This document shows, one piece after another, positions 7,578-16,826 of a DNA stretch of 64,000 nucleotides. The DNA is from Paracoccus haematequi. Lineage in GTDB: Bacteria > Pseudomonadota > Alphaproteobacteria > Rhodobacterales > Rhodobacteraceae. The number at the start of each line of letters is the position of its first letter. Within the stretch, counting starts at the first letter, position 1. The DNA lies in NCBI GenBank assembly GCA_945881965.1, contig CAMCVS010000015.1, positions 1 through 64,000 of the forward strand. The letters are read 5' to 3'. The notes under the pieces are model-generated. The model was not told the DNA's origin. It made no database searches and saw only the letters and a program-made list of their open reading frames with translations. The translations under genes were made by a program, and so were the position numbers.

Positions 7578-8486
7578 TCAGCGCCTGTGCCAGAGCGGAT
7601 GCGGCACCGGGTCTTTCGCGCGCAGGAAATAGCGGCGGAACACATCGCGGTAATTGGCATAGGCATAGCCACCATTGCGCCGCAGGTAATCCGCCTTGCG
7701 TGACGCATAAAGCGCGGGCAACCTATACCAGGCCACGCAGGGGTGCATGTGATGCACGACGTGGAAATTGTTGTTCAGAAACAATAGCGCCAGCGGGCCG
7801 CGATCCTCGACCACCACGGTGCGGGCAGAGGCGCGGTCATGCGCGCGATGTTCCAGAAAGGTGCGGATTTTCAGGATCGACAGCGCGGCATAGCTGCCAA
7901 GGCAAAACGCCCAGACCGGCAGCGTGCCAAGGACGGCATAGAACGCCAGCACCAGCGCCAGTGCCGGGATATGCAGCAGCCATTCCCGCGTCACGGCGCG
8001 GTCGCCGGCGCGCATCGCGCGGATATCTCCGCCAATAAAGGCCGCCATGCCCACCGCCGGGCCAACGATCAGCCGCCCCGCCAGCGTGTTGTTGAACCGC
8101 AAGACCGCGCGCCACGGCCGCGACAGCCCCGCCCAGACGGCGGGGTCAAGGTAATTCGATTCCGGGTCGTCATAGGGATCGGTCAGGATGTCGTCATGGT
8201 GATGCGCCAGATGGGTGTCGCGGAAACGGCCATAAGGAATGCACAGCGTCAGCGCCGGAAATACCAGCGCGGCGTTCAAGGTCGGGTTCTGCGTCGGATG
8301 GCCATGCAGGGCCTCGTGGCTCAGCGAGGAATGCAGCGCGGCGCTGAGCGCCACCATAACCGCCCCCGCAAACGGCTGCATTTCGCCCGCCACCGCCCAG
8401 CCCCAGACCGCATAGGTCAGGATCAACATGGCCCATGTCGGCCATTCGATCCGGTCTCGGGCGCGGAAATCGGCGGGGGCTGTCAT
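7578..8486 (-). CDS. Fatty acid desaturase-like di-iron membrane enzyme
   Basis: A 302-residue integral membrane protein of the fatty acid desaturase/carotenoid hydroxylase superfamily. The three histidine boxes are present: HEALHG (about residue 58), HLAHHHDD (about 92) and NNFHVVHHMHP (about 240). These bind the two irons. Hydrophobic helices lie around residues 17-50 and 155-195. The exact substrate (acyl lipid or carotenoid) cannot be fixed. The gene is transcribed away from the XRE regulator across a 136-bp region that contains a 13-bp palindrome, which suggests control by that regulator. Confidence 0.8.
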   Translation of the reverse strand: MTAPADFRARDRIEWPTWAMLILTYAVWGWAVAGEMQPFAGAVMVALSAALHSSLSHEALHGHPTQNPTLNAALVFPALTLCIPYGRFRDTHLAHHHDDILTDPYDDPESNYLDPAVWAGLSRPWRAVLRFNNTLAGRLIVGPAVGMAAFIGGDIRAMRAGDRAVTREWLLHIPALALVLAFYAVLGTLPVWAFCLGSYAALSILKIRTFLEHRAHDRASARTVVVEDRGPLALLFLNNNFHVVHHMHPCVAWYRLPALYASRKADYLRRNGGYAYANYRDVFRRYFLRAKDPVPHPLWHRR

Positions 8487-8574
8487 TGGCGGGGGCCTGC
8501 CTGTGTCGAAAGGGTTTTCCGCCCTGTTTTCGGGCAGTTACACCTGTCGATAGCGCGACCAGGCACAGCGCGCT

Positions 8575-8587
8575 ACGAGTGACTCGT
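8575..8587. promoter_or_regulatory. 13-bp palindrome, candidate operator
   Basis: ACGAGTGACTCGT is a perfect 6-1-6 inverted repeat 36 bp upstream of the XRE regulator start, followed by a -10-like GATAAT at 8608-8613. The position would overlap or adjoin the -35 region, fitting autoregulation. Binding is inferred. Confidence 0.45.
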
Positions 8588-8622
8588 TAACAAACCCTGC
8601 AAACTGTGATAATTCTCTGCAG

Positions 8623-9477
8623 ATGATGGAAAAAACCGACAAACGCACCCGCGCCCGCCTGTTCCGCACCCGTCTGGCGCAAGTGATGGCCGCGCGCGGC
8701 GTCACGCAATCGGCGTTGGCGCGGGAGATCGGGGTGGACAGGTCCACGCTGTCGCAATTGCTGAGCGAGGATGGCGCGCGCCTGCCCAATGCGCAGGTGG
8801 CCGCCGAATCTGCCGCAGCCCTGGGCGTGTCGGCGGATTGGCTGTTGGGCCTTTCGGACCGGCCGGAAACGGCAGCCGACCTGCTGGCGACGTCGCTTGC
8901 GATGACAGCCGCCGAACGCGCGCTGATCGACGAGCAGATTTTCGCATGGCACCGCGAGGCCGAAGGATCAAAAGTGCGCCACGTCCCCGCCACCCTGCCC
9001 GACATGCTGAAAACGCCCGACATGCTGACCTGGGAATATGACCCGCATCTGGCGCGGACCGGGGCCGAGGCAGTAGCCGTCGCGCGCACGCGGCTGGACT
9101 GGCTGCGCGGGGCCCATTCGGATTATGAGATGGCGCTGCCAATGCATGAACTTGCCGCCATGGCGCGGCGTGAAGGCTATTATGCCAGCCTGCCCCGCGA
9201 CGTGGCTCGTGCGCAACTGGCGCGATTCGCCGACCTGCATGCGCAGCTTTATCCGCGCCTGCGCATCTACCTGTTCGACGCGCGGCAGGTGTTCTCGGCC
9301 CCGCTCACCATCTTTGGCCCTAAACTGGCGGTGCTTTATGTCGGCTCCAGCTACCTGGCGTTTCGCGACGCCGCGCGGGTACAGGCATTCTCGCGCCATT
9401 TCGACGGGCTGGTGCGGGCGGCGGCGGTGTCGGCACGGGATTTCCCCGACCACCTGGGATCGCTTCAGGCCGATTGA
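8623..9477 (+). CDS. XRE-family helix-turn-helix transcriptional regulator
   Basis: A 284-residue protein. The N-terminal 70 residues form a Cro/C1-type DNA-binding domain (VTQSALAREIGVDRSTLSQL is the helix-turn-helix). The remaining ~210 residues form an unrecognised soluble domain rich in Ala and Arg that may sense a ligand; it includes LPMHELAAMARREGYY and a run of hydrophobic strands (PKLAVLYVGSSYLAFRD). It is divergent from a desaturase gene and its 3' end overlaps metR by 13 bp. Control of membrane lipid or carotenoid modification is a reasonable guess but unproven. Confidence 0.75.
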   Translation: MMEKTDKRTRARLFRTRLAQVMAARGVTQSALAREIGVDRSTLSQLLSEDGARLPNAQVAAESAAALGVSADWLLGLSDRPETAADLLATSLAMTAAERALIDEQIFAWHREAEGSKVRHVPATLPDMLKTPDMLTWEYDPHLARTGAEAVAVARTRLDWLRGAHSDYEMALPMHELAAMARREGYYASLPRDVARAQLARFADLHAQLYPRLRIYLFDARQVFSAPLTIFGPKLAVLYVGSSYLAFRDAARVQAFSRHFDGLVRAAAVSARDFPDHLGSLQAD

Positions 9478-10370
9478 AGCCGCCGCGCCTCTTCGCCCGC
9501 AAAGCGGATCAGGTCGGCCACAAAAGGCTTTTCCAGATCGACCTGCCGCACGGCGGCATAGAGGCGGCGGGTGATGGGCGTCGCGGTCAGGGGGCGCGTG
9601 ATGTAATCCGAAGAATACTTCACCTCGCGCACCACCCAATCGGGCAGCACGGCCACACCGCGATTCGAGGCGACCAGCAGCAAGATGACAGCCGTCAGTT
9701 CCACCTGCCGGATGCTGGCCGGCTCCACCTTGGCGGGCGTCAAGAGCTGGCTGAACAGGTCCAGCCGCGCGCGGTCCACCGGATAGGTGATCAGGGTCTC
9801 GCCGCGAAAATCCTCGGCCTCCACAAAGGGTTTTTGCGCCAGCGGGTGCTGGGCCGACGCGACGAAGACCGGGCGATAATCGAACAGCGGCACAAAGGTG
9901 ACGCCCGGCAGCGTTTCCGGGTCAGAGGACACCACCAGATCGACCTCTTCTTTGACCAGCGCAGGCAGCGCGTCGAACGCCAGACCCGGCTTGATGTCCA
10001 CATCAACCTCGCCCCAGCCCTTGCGGAACCGTTCCAACACGGGAAACAGCCATTCGAAACAGGCGTGACATTCGATGGCGATGTGCATCCGCCCCGTGCT
10101 GCCCGCGCGCAAACCGCTGAATTCGTCCTGCAACGCGTCGATTTCCGGCAGGATGCGCTCGGCGGCGCGCAGCAACCGCTGCCCGGCAGGCGACAGTTTC
10201 AAGGGCTTTGACCGCCGCACGAACAGTTCTATCCCCGCCTGATCCTCGATCCCCTTGATCTGGTGGCTGAGCGCGGACTGCGTGATGTTCAGGATATCGG
10301 CGGCGCGCGCCAGCCCGCCCGCCTCGTGGATCGCCTTGATGGTGCGCAGGTGGCGAAATTCGATATGCAC
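9465..10370 (-). CDS. metR: LysR-family regulator of methionine biosynthesis
   Basis: A 301-residue LysR-type regulator. The N-terminal winged helix-turn-helix (IKAIHEAGGLARAADILNIT) is followed by a periplasmic-binding-protein-like effector domain that in MetR senses homocysteine. The assignment is supported by its divergent position from metF, and by a textbook MetR operator (TGAA-N5-TTCA) at 10399-10411 between the two genes. The effector domain contains the segment HPLAQKPFVEAEDFRGETL, typical of MetR. The 3' end overlaps the XRE regulator gene. Confidence 0.88.
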   Translation of the reverse strand: MHIEFRHLRTIKAIHEAGGLARAADILNITQSALSHQIKGIEDQAGIELFVRRSKPLKLSPAGQRLLRAAERILPEIDALQDEFSGLRAGSTGRMHIAIECHACFEWLFPVLERFRKGWGEVDVDIKPGLAFDALPALVKEEVDLVVSSDPETLPGVTFVPLFDYRPVFVASAQHPLAQKPFVEAEDFRGETLITYPVDRARLDLFSQLLTPAKVEPASIRQVELTAVILLLVASNRGVAVLPDWVVREVKYSSDYITRPLTATPITRRLYAAVRQVDLEKPFVADLIRFAGEEARRLQSA

Positions 10371-10397
10371 GTCAGCCTCATGTTGATCTTCGATTTA

Positions 10398-10412
10398 ATG
10401 AAGTTGTTTCAT
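10398..10412. promoter_or_regulatory. MetR binding site between metR and metF
   Basis: ATGAAGTTGTTTCAT contains TGAA-N5-TTCA, the known MetR consensus, extended by one A/T pair on each side. It lies 27 bp upstream of metR and 44 bp upstream of metF, so it could both repress metR and activate metF. Confidence 0.75.
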
Positions 10413-10456
10413 GTTGCAGGGTTTGCGACAAGGGGTGCAACAAAAGGATATCCGCC

Positions 10457-11326
10457 ATGAGCGCACCCGCCGTTTCGTTCGAATTTTTCCCGCCGCAGTC
10501 GATCGAAGCGTCGTTCCGCCTGTGGGACACCGTGCAGGGTCTGGCCCCGTTCGCGCCACGCTTTGTGTCGGTGACCTATGGCGCGGGCGGCACGACGCGG
10601 GAAATCACCCGCGAGGCGGTGGCGGCTTTGAACAAATCTTCGGGCTTGCGGGTCGCCGCACATCTGACCTGCGTCAGCGCGACGCGCGCCGAAACCCTTG
10701 GGATCGCAGATGATTTCGCGCGCGCCGGTGTGACCGACATCGTGGCACTGCGCGGCGATCCGCCCAAGGGATCGGGCGGGTTCGTGCCGCATCCCGACGG
10801 GTTCGCCTCGTCGCTGGACCTGATCGCGGCGCTGAAAGACACCGGCAAATTCACCATCCGCGTCGGGGCCTATCCCGAAAAGCACCCCGAGGCAGCCAGC
10901 CAACAGGCCGATGTCGAATGGCTGAAGCGGAAACTGGACGCGGGCGCGGATGAGGCGCTGACGCAGTTCTTCTTTGAAACCGAGACATTCTTCCGCTTTC
11001 GCGACGCCTGCGCCGCCGCCGGAATCGACACCGCGCGGATCACCCCCGGCATCCTGCCGATCGAAAACTGGAAAGGCGTGGCGCGATTCGCCGCGCGTTG
11101 CGGCACAAAGGTGCCCGCATGGCTGACCGATGCATTCGAAAAGGCGGAACGCGATGGGCGTCAGGATCTGCTGGCCACCGCGCTGGCCACCGAAATGTGC
11201 AGCGAATTGATGGATGGCGGCGTGAACCGCCTGCATTTCTACACGCTGAACAAGCCCGACCTGACGCGCGATGTCTGTCTGGCCTTGGGTCTGCGCCAGC
11301 GCGGGCGGTTGCAGAACGTTGCGTAA
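10457..11326 (+). CDS. metF: 5,10-methylenetetrahydrofolate reductase
   Basis: A 289-residue FAD-dependent TIM-barrel enzyme that reduces 5,10-methylene-THF to 5-methyl-THF for methionine synthesis. The N terminus SFEFFPPQS is the family hallmark and supplies the catalytic Glu. RFVSVTYGAGGTTRE and IVALRGDPP follow as folate/FAD-binding strands, and ITPGILPI marks the later barrel. Length matches E. coli MetF. It is divergent from metR across a MetR operator, so induction by homocysteine is expected. The thioesterase gene begins 53 bp downstream. Confidence 0.95.
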   Translation: MSAPAVSFEFFPPQSIEASFRLWDTVQGLAPFAPRFVSVTYGAGGTTREITREAVAALNKSSGLRVAAHLTCVSATRAETLGIADDFARAGVTDIVALRGDPPKGSGGFVPHPDGFASSLDLIAALKDTGKFTIRVGAYPEKHPEAASQQADVEWLKRKLDAGADEALTQFFFETETFFRFRDACAAAGIDTARITPGILPIENWKGVARFAARCGTKVPAWLTDAFEKAERDGRQDLLATALATEMCSELMDGGVNRLHFYTLNKPDLTRDVCLALGLRQRGRLQNVA

Positions 11327-11379
11327 CGCTTGGAATCCTGGCGCGCGCGGGCATCCTGCGCGTGTTGCAGGAGGATAAC

Positions 11380-11868
11380 ATGCCACGCATTGCCACTGGA
11401 CCGGATGACCTGCCAACGCTTGCCGACACGCTGGCGATGTCGGGGCTGGAGTTCATGCAAGGCGTGTTGGCGGGCACCATCCCCGGCCCGCCGATTGCGC
11501 AGACGCTCAATTACACGCTGACCCGGATCGAACCGGGACTGGCCGAATTTCGCGGCACCCCGCTATTTGCCTTTGCCAACCCGATGGGGACGCTGCATGG
11601 CGGCTGGTATGGCACATTGCTGGACAGCGCGATGGCCTGCGCGGTGATGACCCGCGTGCCCAAGGGGTCGGTCTATACCACGTTGGAATACAAGGTGAAT
11701 ATCCTGCGCCCGATCCCGTTGGGCATGGAGATTGTCTGCACCGGCGCCTGCCAGCACGCGGGCCGGTCCACCGGGGTCGCCATCGGCGAAATTCGCGGTG
11801 TGGTGGACGGCAAATTATATGCCACCGGGTCCACCACCTGCATCATCATGGCGATACCGCCGGGGTGA
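11380..11868 (+). CDS. PaaI-family hot-dog thioesterase
   Basis: A 162-residue hot-dog fold protein. The motif NPMGTLHGGWYGTLLDSAM matches the PaaI/YdiI HGG active site, in which the Gly-rich helix binds the acyl-CoA thioester and an Asp acts in catalysis (Asp in LLDSA). The central helix is followed by the strands VYTTLEYKVNILRPIP. The acyl substrate is unknown. ATG 11380 has an AGGAGG ribosome site. Its stop overlaps the end of the convergent DUF2235 gene by 23 bp. Confidence 0.85.
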   Translation: MPRIATGPDDLPTLADTLAMSGLEFMQGVLAGTIPGPPIAQTLNYTLTRIEPGLAEFRGTPLFAFANPMGTLHGGWYGTLLDSAMACAVMTRVPKGSVYTTLEYKVNILRPIPLGMEIVCTGACQHAGRSTGVAIGEIRGVVDGKLYATGSTTCIIMAIPPG

Positions 11869-12898
11869 ACCGGCGCTGCACGGCGACGGGCACAGAGGCG
11901 TGCAAGCGTTCCGACCGATCACGTCCCACCACGCGCCGCGCGCGGTTCAGAAACAGCTTGCCGAACCCCTTCCACGTGCCGATCGACGGCGCATCAGGAT
12001 CGCAGGGAAACCGGTCGCGCCAATCGGGCGGCAAAGGCAGGCCGCAGCGTTCGGCGTGGTCCAGCATCCAGACCAGCGGGATATTCGACAACCCGCGCGC
12101 ACGGAAATGGCCATCGACCTGCCCGCCGACATCGCCGTGACTGCCCCGGAACCACGCCTGTTCGATCCGGCCAGTCCACCCCTCGGGGCAATCCCACAGC
12201 ACCGGTTCATAGGCCAGCCGGGTTTCATCCAGCGCGAGCGCCTGAAACCCCGCCTTGACGTTGCGGCTCAGCCGGTGATCGTGAAACGCATAGGCCGAAG
12301 CCGCATAGCGCCACAGGATCGGCAGGCGCACCCCAAGTGCCTTGACGGTATCCCAGACGAAAATCCCCTCGATCATCACATCGGCATGGCAATGCCGCGC
12401 GGTAAAGGCGGCGCGGGACGCGCTGTCGGTGGCGGCCTTGTAATGGCGATACACCGTCTGAATGTTGCGTTCGGTGGCGCAGTCGCGCTGCAACAGGCCG
12501 ACGCGGTCGATCACGCCCGCCAGACTGCGCACCGCATAGGCCCCGCGCGAATAGCCGAACAGGTAAATCTGGTCGCCGGGGCGGTAATGCGCCGCAAGCC
12601 AGCCATAGGCGCGGCGGATCTGGCTGTTGATGCCGCGCCCGGTCATGACATCGCCCAGGCTGTTCCAGTCGCGCCATTGCAGACCGGCTTCATAGAACTG
12701 CATCACATTGGCGCGCTGCCCCTGCATCAGGCGATGCACCAGCCCGGCATTGGATTCGTGGCCGGGGTCCAGCGTGCAGAGCGTGCCGTCCATCACCACG
12801 ACCAAAACCATCGGCCCGCGCCGCACCCGCGGGCCGTCATCCGGTGTATCCGGGATCAGCCGGGTATAAATCCGCCGTGCCAGCCCGCCTAGCGGCAT
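11846..12898 (-). CDS. DUF2235 alpha/beta hydrolase-like protein
   Basis: A 350-residue protein of the DUF2235 (T6SS phospholipase Tle-like) group. It has the beta-strand VLVVVMDGTL near residue 31, the serine elbow GYSRGAY near residue 113 (G-x-S-x-G nucleophile), and a downstream VWDTVKALG strand with the expected acidic residue. The conserved HGDVGGQ segment (about 252) provides the likely catalytic His/Asp region. There is no signal peptide. Some family members are phospholipase effectors, but no secretion genes lie nearby and the role here is open. It starts 30 bp after the CoxL-like gene on the same strand. Confidence 0.75.
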   Translation of the reverse strand: MPLGGLARRIYTRLIPDTPDDGPRVRRGPMVLVVVMDGTLCTLDPGHESNAGLVHRLMQGQRANVMQFYEAGLQWRDWNSLGDVMTGRGINSQIRRAYGWLAAHYRPGDQIYLFGYSRGAYAVRSLAGVIDRVGLLQRDCATERNIQTVYRHYKAATDSASRAAFTARHCHADVMIEGIFVWDTVKALGVRLPILWRYAASAYAFHDHRLSRNVKAGFQALALDETRLAYEPVLWDCPEGWTGRIEQAWFRGSHGDVGGQVDGHFRARGLSNIPLVWMLDHAERCGLPLPPDWRDRFPCDPDAPSIGTWKGFGKLFLNRARRVVGRDRSERLHASVPVAVQRRFTPAVSP

Positions 12899-12928
12899 GA
12901 CCCAGCCCAGCCCATCATCCGTGCCGCG

Positions 12929-15232
12929 TCATTCGGCGGCCATCGCACCTTGCGCATCGCGCAACATCTCCCAGACCCGCTGCGGCGTGAACGGCATGTC
13001 GGCGCGCCGCACGCCGCGATCCCACAGCGCATCCTGCACCGCATTGGCCAGCGCCGCCATCGCGCCCACAGTCCCCGCCTCGCCGCAGCCCTTCATGCCC
13101 ATCGGGTTGGCAGTGGATGGCACGGGTTCGGTGGCAAAGCCGATCATCGGCAGGTCGGACGCGCGCGGCATGGCGTAATCCATGAAGGTCGCGGTCAAGA
13201 GTTGCCCCTGTTCGTCGAACACCACGCGTTCCATCAGCGCCTGCCCCACGCCTTGCGCCACGCCGCCATGCACCTGCCCTTCGGCCAGACGCGGGTTGAT
13301 CAGGTTGCCGAAATCATCAACCACGGTATAGCGGTCCAGCGTGACCAGCCCCGTCTCGGCGTCAATTTCGATCTCGGCGACATGCGCACCGTTGGGATAG
13401 CTGCGCCCCGGCAGCGTGGCGCGGGCATCGTGGCGCAACAGGTCGGTGCGGCCATCGGCGCGCGCCATCGCGGCGGCCTCCAGCACTGTGGGCGTCAGGT
13501 TCGACCCCGGCGCGCGGAAGCGTTCGTCGTCAAAGCTGACCTCTGTGGCGTCCACCCCCATCTTGTCGGCCAGATAGGCGGCGAAAGCCGTGGTCATCTG
13601 GGTCACAACCGTCAGTGTGGCAAGGCTTTGGACCGTGACCGACCGCGATCCGCCGGTCCCGCCCCCCGTGGCGATGCGGTCACTGTCGCCCTGCACCACC
13701 TCGATCCGTTCCAGCGGGATACCCGTCTGGTCTGCCAGGAATTTGGCATAGACGGTTTCATGGCCCTGCCCGTTCGATTGCGTGCCGACAAAGATCAGCG
13801 CGCCACCATCGGCGGTAAATTCCACCGCGACAGATTCGGACGGATCGCCCAAGATGCTTTCGATGTAATAGCACAGTCCCAGTCCGCGCAGCCGCCCCTT
13901 GGCCGCAGATGCGGCGCGGCGGGCGGCGAAACCCGCGCGATCGGCCAACACTTCGGCCCGGTTCAAGACGCGGGTGAAATCGCCGACATCATAGGTTTCG
14001 CCCGTCACCGTCTTGTAGGGGAATTTCGCAGGCGCGATGAAATTGCGGCGCCGCAACTCCCACGGATCGACGCCCAATTCGCGCGCGGCACGGTCCATCA
14101 TGCGTTCCAAGAGGTAAATCGCCTCGGGACGGCCCGCGCCGCGATAGGCATCCACCTGCGTGGTGTTGGTGTAGAACCCCTGCGACCGGAGGTAAGCCGC
14201 CTGCACATCATAGGTGCCCATCAATACGCGCGCGAAAAGGTTGGTCTGGATGATCTGGCCGAAGTTGCTGTTGAACGCGCCAAGGTTGCAGCGGGTATCC
14301 ACCTTATAGCCGATCAGGCGGTGATCGGCGTCGAACGCCAGTTCGGCATCGCTGACCAGATCGCGGCCCGCGTGGTCGGACAGCATCGCCTCGGTCCGTT
14401 CCGACATCCAGCGCACCGGACGGCCCAATTGCATCGCAGCATGCGCGATCACGAAATATTCCGGGTAAGGCGGGGCTTTCATCCCGAACCCGCCGCCGAC
14501 ATCGGGATTGGTGATGCGGATCGATTCGGTGTCCAGCCCCAGCACGCGCGCGGCCTGAGTCTTCAGGCCCCAGACGCCCTGCCCGTTGAAGGCGATATGC
14601 AGGCGCGCCCCGTCCCATTCGGCATAAGCCCCGCGCGGTTCCAGCGAATTGACGATGACGCGGTTATCTTCGACCTGCAACGCCACGACATGCGCCGCGC
14701 GCGCGCGGGCCGCCGCATAGGTGGCCGCGTCGCCAATCGCCCAGTCGAAGGCACGGTTGTCGGGCGCGTCGGCATGCAGTGTGGCCCCGCCCGCCGCCAT
14801 GTCCAGTTTCGGCGGCAAGTCGTCATAATCCAGCACGATCAGCTCGGCGGCGTCGCGCGCAGCCTCCAGCGTGTCGGCGATGACGACGGCGATGGGTTGG
14901 CCGACATGCAGCAGCTTGCCCTCGGCCAGGATCGGGCGGCGCGGGCTGGCGGCGTTGCTGCCGTCGCGGTTCTTGACGGTGATGCCCCAGAGCCCCTCGG
15001 TGATGCCATGCGCCGTCAGGCTGCCCGCAGTGATGACGGCATGAACGCCGGGGGCCGCCGTCGCGTCCGTCACATCCAGCCCCGTCAGCGTGGCGTGGGC
15101 CACAGGCGAGCGGAACACCAGCGCATGAAGCGCATCGCGCGGCGCAATGTCATCGACATACCGCCCCGCGCCGGTCAGAAAGCGACGATCTTCCAACCGG
15201 GTGATCGGCTGGCTTTTCCCGAATTTTTCCAT
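12929..15232 (-). CDS. Molybdenum hydroxylase large subunit, form II CoxL-like
   Basis: A 767-residue member of the xanthine dehydrogenase/aldehyde oxidase family that binds molybdopterin cytosine dinucleotide. The active-site loop is AYRGAGR near residue 362, the form II signature, not the AYXCSFR of true aerobic CO dehydrogenase. GGGFGMK and the C-terminal PMGMKGCGEAGT (glutamate near the Mo ligand) are present. Such subunits need an FeS subunit and an FAD subunit; neither lies within this window. The start at 15232 begins MEKFGKSQPITRLEDRRFL, the usual N terminus; the upstream extension to 15307 is not family-like. The substrate is unknown. Confidence 0.85.
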   Translation of the reverse strand: MEKFGKSQPITRLEDRRFLTGAGRYVDDIAPRDALHALVFRSPVAHATLTGLDVTDATAAPGVHAVITAGSLTAHGITEGLWGITVKNRDGSNAASPRRPILAEGKLLHVGQPIAVVIADTLEAARDAAELIVLDYDDLPPKLDMAAGGATLHADAPDNRAFDWAIGDAATYAAARARAAHVVALQVEDNRVIVNSLEPRGAYAEWDGARLHIAFNGQGVWGLKTQAARVLGLDTESIRITNPDVGGGFGMKAPPYPEYFVIAHAAMQLGRPVRWMSERTEAMLSDHAGRDLVSDAELAFDADHRLIGYKVDTRCNLGAFNSNFGQIIQTNLFARVLMGTYDVQAAYLRSQGFYTNTTQVDAYRGAGRPEAIYLLERMMDRAARELGVDPWELRRRNFIAPAKFPYKTVTGETYDVGDFTRVLNRAEVLADRAGFAARRAASAAKGRLRGLGLCYYIESILGDPSESVAVEFTADGGALIFVGTQSNGQGHETVYAKFLADQTGIPLERIEVVQGDSDRIATGGGTGGSRSVTVQSLATLTVVTQMTTAFAAYLADKMGVDATEVSFDDERFRAPGSNLTPTVLEAAAMARADGRTDLLRHDARATLPGRSYPNGAHVAEIEIDAETGLVTLDRYTVVDDFGNLINPRLAEGQVHGGVAQGVGQALMERVVFDEQGQLLTATFMDYAMPRASDLPMIGFATEPVPSTANPMGMKGCGEAGTVGAMAALANAVQDALWDRGVRRADMPFTPQRVWEMLRDAQGAMAAE

Positions 15233-15361
15233 GGCGGCCCCTCGCGCTTTGTTCAGGTCAGACACTAGGCGGCGCGCGGCAACTGTCCAGCCCGGAAAGC
15301 TGTGCAACCGCTGACAGACAGGGTTTACGAATCGGTGAATGGCGGCGCGCCGGTGCCGCGG

Positions 15362-15421
15362 GCAGAGGGGGCGCTGCCCCCCGGCTTCGCCGTCCCCCGG
15401 GATAGTTGGGAACCAGAGAAG
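15362..15421 (-). repeat. Intergenic hairpin element, variant B, copy 1
   Basis: GGGGG-CGCTG-CCCCC inverted arms at 15367-15381 are followed by a second G/C-rich arm and the tail CCCCCGGGATAGTTGGGAAC (from 15394) ending in AGAGAAG. The same tail occurs at 43013-43040 and, inverted, at 25361-25385 and 29639-29667. This copy is the only one not just behind a stop codon: it lies between the divergent CoxL-like and serS genes. Confidence 0.6.
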
Positions 15422-15499
15422 GCCCGATTGCGGCTTGGGTTACGCTTTGACAGGAATTGCGCCATAAGCTGCGCGCAACCTCGATTCCCGGAGCCCGCC

Positions 15500-16789
15500 A
15501 TGTATGATATCCGCGCCATCCGCGACAACCCCGCAGCTTTTGATGCCGCGCTGGCACGGCGCGGTCTGGCGGCGGCGTCGGCCGAAATCCTGACGCTGGA
15601 CGAAATGCGGCGCGCCCGCATCCACGCGGCAGAAACCGCGCAGGCCGACCAGAACAAGGCCTCCAAGGACGTGGGCGCGGCCAAGGCACGCGGCGATACC
15701 GCCGAATTTGAACGTCTGCGCGCGCTGGTGGCCGAGAAAAAGGCCGAGATTGCCGCGATGCAGGAGGCGGCGAAGGCGTTGGATGACCAACTGACCGACA
15801 TGTTGCTGCGCATCCCGAACCTGCCCTTGGGCGATGTGCCTGATGGTGCGGATGAACAGGGCAACGTGGAAATCCGCCGCTGGGGCACACCGCGCAGCTT
15901 TGATTTCACGCCGGTGGAGCATTACCAGATCGCGGGCGTGACGCGGGGCATGGATTTCGACACGGCGGCCAAGCTGTCGGGCGCACGGTTCGTGATGCTG
16001 ACCGGCGGGGTGGCGCGCCTCCATCGCGCGCTAGCGCAGTTCATGCTGGACCTGCATGTGGGCGAACATGGCCTGACCGAGGCGATCACCCCGGTGCTGG
16101 TCAAGGACGCCGCGATGATTGGCACCAACCAGTTGCCCAAGTTTGCCGAGGACAGTTACCAGACCACCAACGGCTGGTGGTTGATCCCCACCTCCGAGGT
16201 GACGCTGACCAATACGGTGGCGGGCGATATCCTGGACGAAACCACCCTGCCGCGCCGCATGACCGCGCACACGCTGTGTTTCCGGTCCGAGGCCGGGTCC
16301 GCAGGGCGCGACACCGCCGGCATGCTGCGCCAGCATCAGTTCGAAAAGGTCGAGATGGTGTCGATCACCCTGCCCGAGCACAGCTTGGCCGAACATGCGC
16401 GGATGACGGATTGCGCGCAGGCGGTGCTGGAGCGGCTGGGCCTGCCCTATCGCACCATGGTGCTGTGCAGCGGTGACATGGGGTTCGGCGCGCAGAAAAC
16501 CCATGATCTGGAGGTGTGGCTGCCGGGTCAGAACACCTACCGCGAGATTTCGTCGGTGTCGGTCTGCGGCGATTTTCAGGCGCGGCGGATGAATGCGCGG
16601 GTGCGCCGCGCGGATGGGCGGCTGGAATTTGTCCATACGCTGAACGGATCGGGGCTGGCCGTCGGGCGCTGCCTGATCGCCGTGCTGGAAAATGGCCAGC
16701 AGGCGGATGGGTCGGTGGTGCTGCCCGAGGCGCTGCGGCCATGGCTGGGTGGAAAATCCACGTTGACCGCCGAAGGCGGTCTGGTCTGA
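15500..16789 (+). CDS. serS: Seryl-tRNA synthetase
   Basis: A 429-residue class II aminoacyl-tRNA synthetase. The N-terminal 100 residues form the long antiparallel coiled coil that contacts the long variable arm of tRNA-Ser ([17 protein letters not shown]). The catalytic core has motif 2 ([20 protein letters not shown]) and motif 3 (the [18 protein letters not shown] region and GSGLAVGR). Length and ATG at 15500 (after CGGAGCC) match the family; longer in-frame starts are unlike SerS. A strong terminator hairpin overlaps the stop codon. Confidence 0.97.
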   Translation: MYDIRAIRDNPAAFDAALARRGLAAASAEILTLDEMRRARIHAAETAQADQNKASKDVGAAKARGDTAEFERLRALVAEKKAEIAAMQEAAKALDDQLTDMLLRIPNLPLGDVPDGADEQGNVEIRRWGTPRSFDFTPVEHYQIAGVTRGMDFDTAAKLSGARFVMLTGGVARLHRALAQFMLDLHVGEHGLTEAITPVLVKDAAMIGTNQLPKFAEDSYQTTNGWWLIPTSEVTLTNTVAGDILDETTLPRRMTAHTLCFRSEAGSAGRDTAGMLRQHQFEKVEMVSITLPEHSLAEHARMTDCAQAVLERLGLPYRTMVLCSGDMGFGAQKTHDLEVWLPGQNTYREISSVSVCGDFQARRMNARVRRADGRLEFVHTLNGSGLAVGRCLIAVLENGQQADGSVVLPEALRPWLGGKSTLTAEGGLV

Positions 16790-16820
16790 GGGGGCCCGCG
16801 CGCAGCGCGGGCCCCCTCAG
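16786..16820 (+). terminator. Long perfect hairpin at the end of serS
   Basis: CTGAGGGGGCCCGCG (16786-16800) pairs without mismatch with CGCGGGCCCCCTCAG (16806-16820) around a 5-nt loop; the serS stop codon lies inside the left arm. No T-run follows, but the 15-bp G/C-rich stem should end transcription or protect the 3' end in both directions. Confidence 0.75.
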
Positions 16821-16826
16821 ACCGGG

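Noticed and set aside
12929..15232. Aerobic CO dehydrogenase large subunit
   Set aside because: The active-site loop is AYRGAGR, not the AYXCSFR of true CO dehydrogenase, and the partner subunits are missing.
12950..15268. Very long plus-strand open frame opposite the CoxL-like gene
   Set aside because: It mirrors the high-GC codon bias of the minus-strand gene, is rich in Arg, His and Gln, and shows no domain; the minus strand encodes an intact molybdenum hydroxylase subunit.
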